Shown: piece by piece, positions 60,640-64,000 of the stretch | Numbering within the stretch: position 1 is the first letter of the stretch | Layout: each line of letters starts with the position of its first letter | From: Bradyrhizobium aeschynomenes | Lineage (GTDB): Bacteria > Pseudomonadota > Alphaproteobacteria > Rhizobiales > Xanthobacteraceae | Direction: 5' to 3' | Length of the DNA: 64,000 nucleotides | Assembly: GCF_013178945.1 (NCBI RefSeq) | Contig: NZ_JABFDM010000001.1 | Location: 868,001-932,000, forward strand | Made by a program: the position numbers and the translations under genes | Notes under the pieces: model-generated | Told to the model about the DNA's origin: nothing | The model's input: the letters and a program-made list of their open reading frames with translations, nothing else | Database searches by the model: none

Positions 60640-61842
60640 ATGCGACGGAGAACGATGCTTGCGGCAGGCCTGGGCCTTGCCGTCGCGGGACTGGCGGGCG
60701 CGGCGCGCGCCGAGGACGTGATCAAGATCGGCGAGATCAACAGCTACTCGCTGCTGCCGGCGTTCACCGAGCCCTATCGCAAGGGCTGGCAGCTCGCGGT
60801 CGAGGAGGTCAATGCGGCCGGCGGCATCAACGGCAAGAAGCTCGTCGTGGTCTCCAAGGACGACAGCGGCAAGCCGGCCGACGCGCAGACCGCGGCCAAC
60901 GAGCTGGTGTCGAGCGAGAACGTCGCGATGCTCGCCGGCACCTTCCTGTCGAACATCGGCCTTGCCGTCAGCGACTTCGCCAACCAGAAGAAAGTGTTCT
61001 TCCTGGCGGCCGAGCCGCTGACCGACGCGATCACCTGGTCGAAGGGCAACAAATACACCTTCCGTCTGCGTCCGTCGAACTACATGCAGGCCGCGATGCT
61101 GGTGGAGGAAGCCGCCAAGCTTCCCGCCAAGCGCTGGGCCACGATCGCGCCGAACTACGAATACGGCCAGTCGGCGGTGGCTGTGTTCAAGAAGCTGCTC
61201 TCGGAGAAGCGCCCGGACATTCAGTGGGTCGACGAGCAGTGGCCGCCGCAGGGCAAGATCGACGCCGGTCCGGTGGTGCAGGCCGTTGCCGCCGCCAATC
61301 CCGAAGCGATCCTCAACGTCACCTTCGGCGCCGACCTCGTGAAGCTCGTTCGCGAGGGCAACACCCGCGGCCTGTTCAAGGACCGCAAGGTCGTCAGCTT
61401 CCTGACCGGCGAGCCGGAATATCTCGATCCGCTGAAGGAAGAGACGCCGGAAGGCTGGATCGTGACCGGCTATCCCTGGTACTCGATCAAGACCCCCGAG
61501 CATGACGCGTTCCTGAAGGCTTATCAGGCCAAGTACAACGACTATCCGCGTCTCGGCTCGATCGTCGGCTACCAAACCATCAAGTCGGCGGCGGCCATTC
61601 TCGCCAAGGCCGGCTCGACCGATGCGGACAAGCTGATCGCAGCGGCCGAGGGCCTCTCGGTGCCGTCGCCGTTCGGCGAGATCACCTTCCGCAAGATCGA
61701 CCACCAGTCGACCCTCGGCGCTTTCGTCGGCAAGACCGCGCTGAAGGACGGCAAGGGCATCATGGTCGACAGCGTCTACCGCAAGGGCTCGGACTACCTG
61801 CCGAGCGATGCGGAAGTCGCCAAGCTCCGTCCGAAGGACTGA
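60640..61842 (+). CDS. ABC transporter substrate-binding protein, branched-chain type
   Basis: A 400-residue LivJ/LivK-type receptor. The signal begins MRRRTMLAAGLGLAVAGLAG and is cut near ARAED. The mature protein has IKIGEINSYSLLPAFTEPYR, EEVNAAGGINGKKLVVVSKD and AMLAGTFLSNIGLAVSDF, typical of Peripla_BP_6 folds. ATG 60640 has GGAGG upstream. Placed in the nicotinate operon, it probably imports nicotinate or another pyridine compound rather than amino acids. Confidence 0.9.
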   Translation: MRRRTMLAAGLGLAVAGLAGAARAEDVIKIGEINSYSLLPAFTEPYRKGWQLAVEEVNAAGGINGKKLVVVSKDDSGKPADAQTAANELVSSENVAMLAGTFLSNIGLAVSDFANQKKVFFLAAEPLTDAITWSKGNKYTFRLRPSNYMQAAMLVEEAAKLPAKRWATIAPNYEYGQSAVAVFKKLLSEKRPDIQWVDEQWPPQGKIDAGPVVQAVAAANPEAILNVTFGADLVKLVREGNTRGLFKDRKVVSFLTGEPEYLDPLKEETPEGWIVTGYPWYSIKTPEHDAFLKAYQAKYNDYPRLGSIVGYQTIKSAAAILAKAGSTDADKLIAAAEGLSVPSPFGEITFRKIDHQSTLGAFVGKTALKDGKGIMVDSVYRKGSDYLPSDAEVAKLRPKD

Positions 61843-61861
61843 TTTGCGCCTTCCTGCCTCC

Positions 61862-61940
61862 CCCTCCCGCGGGGGAGAGCGGGCGGGGTGAGGGATTTTG
61901 ACGCCTGATCTACAGGTTCGGGCTGAGGACCCTCACCCCA
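61862..61940. repeat. Palindromic REP-like intergenic repeat
   Basis: CTCCC-GC-GGGGGAG (61864-61877) forms a small hairpin. GGGGTGAGGG (61885-61894) pairs with CCCTCACCCC (61930-61939) to form a larger one. From memory this kind of CCCTCACCC...GGGTGAGGG element is common between rhizobial genes. It sits between the binding-protein and permease genes of one operon and may adjust their relative expression. Confidence 0.6.
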
Positions 61941-62012
61941 CGCTTGCGGTTCATCACGCACGCATCCACGCGGCTCATTCGACATCGACGATCTCCCTCA
62001 CGCGGACCGCCC

Positions 62013-63899
62013 ATGGCCTTCTATTTCGTCCAGTTCCTGACCGGCCTTGCCAGCGCGGCTTCGCTGTTCCTGGTGGCATCGGGACTGTCGATCATCTTCG
62101 GCGTCACCCGCATCGTGAATTTCGCCCATGGCGCGTTCTACATGCTCGGCGCCTACGTGGCCTTCTCGCTCACCGAGCGGCTGTCCGGCCCGCTCGGCTT
62201 CTGGGGCGGCATCGTGGTCGCCGCGCTTGCGGTGGCCGTCATCGGCGTGCTGGTCGAGATCGTGCTGCTGCGCCGGATCTATCACGCACCGGAGCTGTTC
62301 CAGCTGCTCGGGACCTTCGGTCTGACCCTGATGGTCGAGGACCTCGTCGTGCTGATCTGGGGACCTGACGACCTGGTCGGCCGCCGCGCGCCGGGCTTCA
62401 AGGGCGCGGTCGATTTCTTCGGCCAGAACATTCCGAGCTACGACCTGTTCCTGATCGCGCTGGGGCCGATCGTGCTGGGTGCGCTGTGGCTGCTGTTCCA
62501 GCGCACGCGCTGGGGCATCCTGGTACGTGCGGCGACGCAGGACCGTGACATGGTCGCGGCGCTCGGCGTCAATCAGAAATGGCTGTTCACCTCGGTGTTC
62601 GCGGTCGGTGTCTTCCTGGCCGCGCTCGGCGGCGCGCTGCAGATCCCGCGCGATGCGGTCCATCATGCGATGGACCTTCGCATCATCGTCGAAGTTTTCG
62701 TCGTCGTCGTCATCGGCGGCCTCGGCAGCATTCTCGGCGCCTTTGTCGCCGCCGTGCTGGTGTCCGAGCTCAACGCCTTCGGCATCCTGATCTTCCCGAC
62801 GATCTCGCTGATCCTGGTGTTCCTGGTGATGGCCGTCGTGCTTGTCGTGCGGCCCTGGGGTCTGTTCGGCAGGAAGGAAGCACCGGCGCGACGCACGCCC
62901 GGTCTCACCGTGATCCCCTGGCGTCCGCTCAGTTCAGTCGAGCGGCTCGCCTCCCTCGTGGCGCTGGCGTTTGCGGCGATGCTGCCGTTCGTCGCCGGCA
63001 ACTATGCGCTGACCGTCGGCTCGGAGATCGCGATCTTCGTAATCTTCGCGGCCTCGCTGCATTTCCTGATGGCGGTCGGCGGCCTTGCCTCGTTCGGCCA
63101 CGCCGCCTATTTCGGCCTCGGCGCTTATGGCGTCGCCTTCCTCGCCAAGATGGCAGGACTGCCGATGATCGCCTGCCTGTTGCTTGGACCTCTGTTGGGC
63201 GCGGCGGGCGCGGCCGTGTTCGGCGCCTTCGCCGTGCAGCTCTCCGGTGTCTACTTCGCGATGCTGACGCTCGCCTTTGCCCAGATCGTCTGGTCGATCG
63301 CCTTCCAATGGGTCGCGGTGACCGGCGGCGACAACGGCATCCTCGGCCTGTGGCCGGAGAAATGGGCGGCCTCGCCGTCGCACTTCTATTGGCTTGCGCT
63401 CGGCGTCTCCGCCTTCGTCGTCAGCGTGCTGCGCCTCATCACCTTCTCGCCGTTCGGCTACGCCCTGCGCGGTATGCGCGACTCGCCGCTGCGTAGCGAG
63501 TCGATCGGCATCAACGGCAAGCGCATCCAGTGGACGGCCTTCATCATCGCCGGCACCACGGCCGGCATCGGCGGCGCGCTGTTCGCCTATCTCAAGGGCA
63601 GCGTCTTCCCGGACAACATGGGCATCTCGCTGTCGGTGGACGCGCTGGTCATGGTGCTGCTCGGCGGAGTCGAGACGGTGCCCGGCGCGATCTTCGGCGC
63701 CATCGTCTACAAGGCGCTCAACATCTGGCTGGTCAGCCAGACCGACTGGTCGAAGCTCGTGCTCGGCATCTTCATCGTGCTGATCGTCGTCGTCTTCCCT
63801 AAGGGCATCGTCGGCGTGGTCGAGAGCATCATGCACCGGCGGCGCGCGGTCGCCCCTAAGGCTGCCGCGCTGTCGGCGAAGATGGAGGGCGCGCAATGA
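62013..63899 (+). CDS. Branched-chain-type ABC permease, LivH-LivM fusion
   Basis: A 628-residue protein that joins the two permeases of a Liv-type importer. Residues about 1-295 are LivH-like (GLSIIFGVTRIVNFAHGAFY, then LGVNQKWLFTSVFAVGVFLA). Residues about 325-615 are LivM-like (HFLMAVGGLASFGHAAYFGL, then GMRDSPLRSESIGINGKRIQ). Both carry the cytoplasmic loop that contacts the ATPases. ATG 62013 gives the usual LivH start; the open frame before it includes repeat sequence. Overlaps the ATPase gene by 4 bp. Confidence 0.92.
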   Translation: MAFYFVQFLTGLASAASLFLVASGLSIIFGVTRIVNFAHGAFYMLGAYVAFSLTERLSGPLGFWGGIVVAALAVAVIGVLVEIVLLRRIYHAPELFQLLGTFGLTLMVEDLVVLIWGPDDLVGRRAPGFKGAVDFFGQNIPSYDLFLIALGPIVLGALWLLFQRTRWGILVRAATQDRDMVAALGVNQKWLFTSVFAVGVFLAALGGALQIPRDAVHHAMDLRIIVEVFVVVVIGGLGSILGAFVAAVLVSELNAFGILIFPTISLILVFLVMAVVLVVRPWGLFGRKEAPARRTPGLTVIPWRPLSSVERLASLVALAFAAMLPFVAGNYALTVGSEIAIFVIFAASLHFLMAVGGLASFGHAAYFGLGAYGVAFLAKMAGLPMIACLLLGPLLGAAGAAVFGAFAVQLSGVYFAMLTLAFAQIVWSIAFQWVAVTGGDNGILGLWPEKWAASPSHFYWLALGVSAFVVSVLRLITFSPFGYALRGMRDSPLRSESIGINGKRIQWTAFIIAGTTAGIGGALFAYLKGSVFPDNMGISLSVDALVMVLLGGVETVPGAIFGAIVYKALNIWLVSQTDWSKLVLGIFIVLIVVVFPKGIVGVVESIMHRRRAVAPKAAALSAKMEGAQ

Positions 63900-64000
63900 G
63901 TCTCGGTGTGTCCTTGCTCTCGGTCGAGGGCCTGTCGAAATCCTATGGCGGCATTCAGGCCGTACGCAACGTGTCGTTCATGCTGCAGGCGGGCGAGATC
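63896..64000 (+). CDS. ABC transporter ATPase, LivG type, N-terminal fragment (cut by window edge)
   Basis: The first 35 residues are visible, including LSVEGLSKSYGGIQAVRNVS and then a FMLQAGEI end, the standard beginning of LivG-like ATPases just before Walker A. The ATG overlaps the permease stop (ATGA). It is the energising subunit of the importer whose binding protein is at 60640-61842. Confidence 0.88.
   Translation, partial: MSLGVSLLSVEGLSKSYGGIQAVRNVSFMLQAGEI

Noticed and set aside
1..64000. tRNA, rRNA, CRISPR arrays, intact insertion sequences or integrases
   Set aside because: None recognised: no CCA-ended cloverleaf, no regularly spaced repeats, no transposase or integrase motifs.

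Overview
The window looks like one contiguous piece of a Bradyrhizobium-type alphaproteobacterial chromosome. Base composition is high-GC with strong third-position GC bias, and gene content is typical of that group: DUF3551, DUF6894, DUF3606 and DUF899 proteins, TRAP malonate uptake, a nicotinate dehydrogenase plus 6-hydroxynicotinate reductase, and general-stress style small proteins. I saw no rRNA, tRNA, CRISPR array or intact insertion sequence.

Region 1 (1-14781, all minus strand) is a dense glycoconjugate cluster whose genes mostly overlap by 4 bp (ATGA or GTGA). It encodes a myo-inositol-phosphate synthase, a histidine phosphatase, a nucleotidyltransferase, a methyltransferase, a circularly permuted glycosidase-like TIM barrel, a phosphopentomutase, three NAD-dependent epimerases, a B12-binding radical SAM enzyme and five glycosyltransferases, four of them CgeB-like. 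Both transcription units have a GGAAC-type (EcfG/RpoE2-like) promoter candidate at the head. The glycosidase-like protein and the system as a whole are the most interesting items here.

Region 2 (15008-21298) holds stress-type small genes, a heptosyltransferase-like GT, a Crp/Fnr regulator, a frameshifted SDR remnant, a GNAT enzyme, a 24-residue membrane peptide and a YihY/BrkB protein. Region 3 (21326-29420) is a malonate operon (matPQMAB) with divergent GntR regulator matR and candidate operator repeats, followed by an amidase. Region 4 (29896-40338) has a KaiC-like ATPase with a hybrid histidine kinase, a second Crp/Fnr regulator, several tiny conserved-looking proteins, DUF899, DoxX, cysE, a membrane-anchored DUF2272-like protein and a 28-residue membrane peptide with its own terminator.

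Region 5 (40471-42300) is accessory: one AT-richer orphan gene with a possible divergent Nudix domain, next to a structured repeat with a perfect 16-bp inverted repeat. Region 6 (42544-53224) has an ALDH7-type dehydrogenase, small stress proteins, nicotinamidase, and an IclR-controlled operon coupling a polyamine-type ABC importer to DUF917 and hydantoinase-like proteins. Region 7 (53348-64000) is a nicotinate-degradation locus: a molybdenum/2Fe-2S/cytochrome nicotinate dehydrogenase divergent from 6-hydroxynicotinate reductase, an ApbE-like UPF0280 protein, an amino-acid-synthesis family protein and a branched-chain-type ABC importer that runs off the end.

Product calls rest on recognition of motifs and family architecture by eye; no database search was possible.
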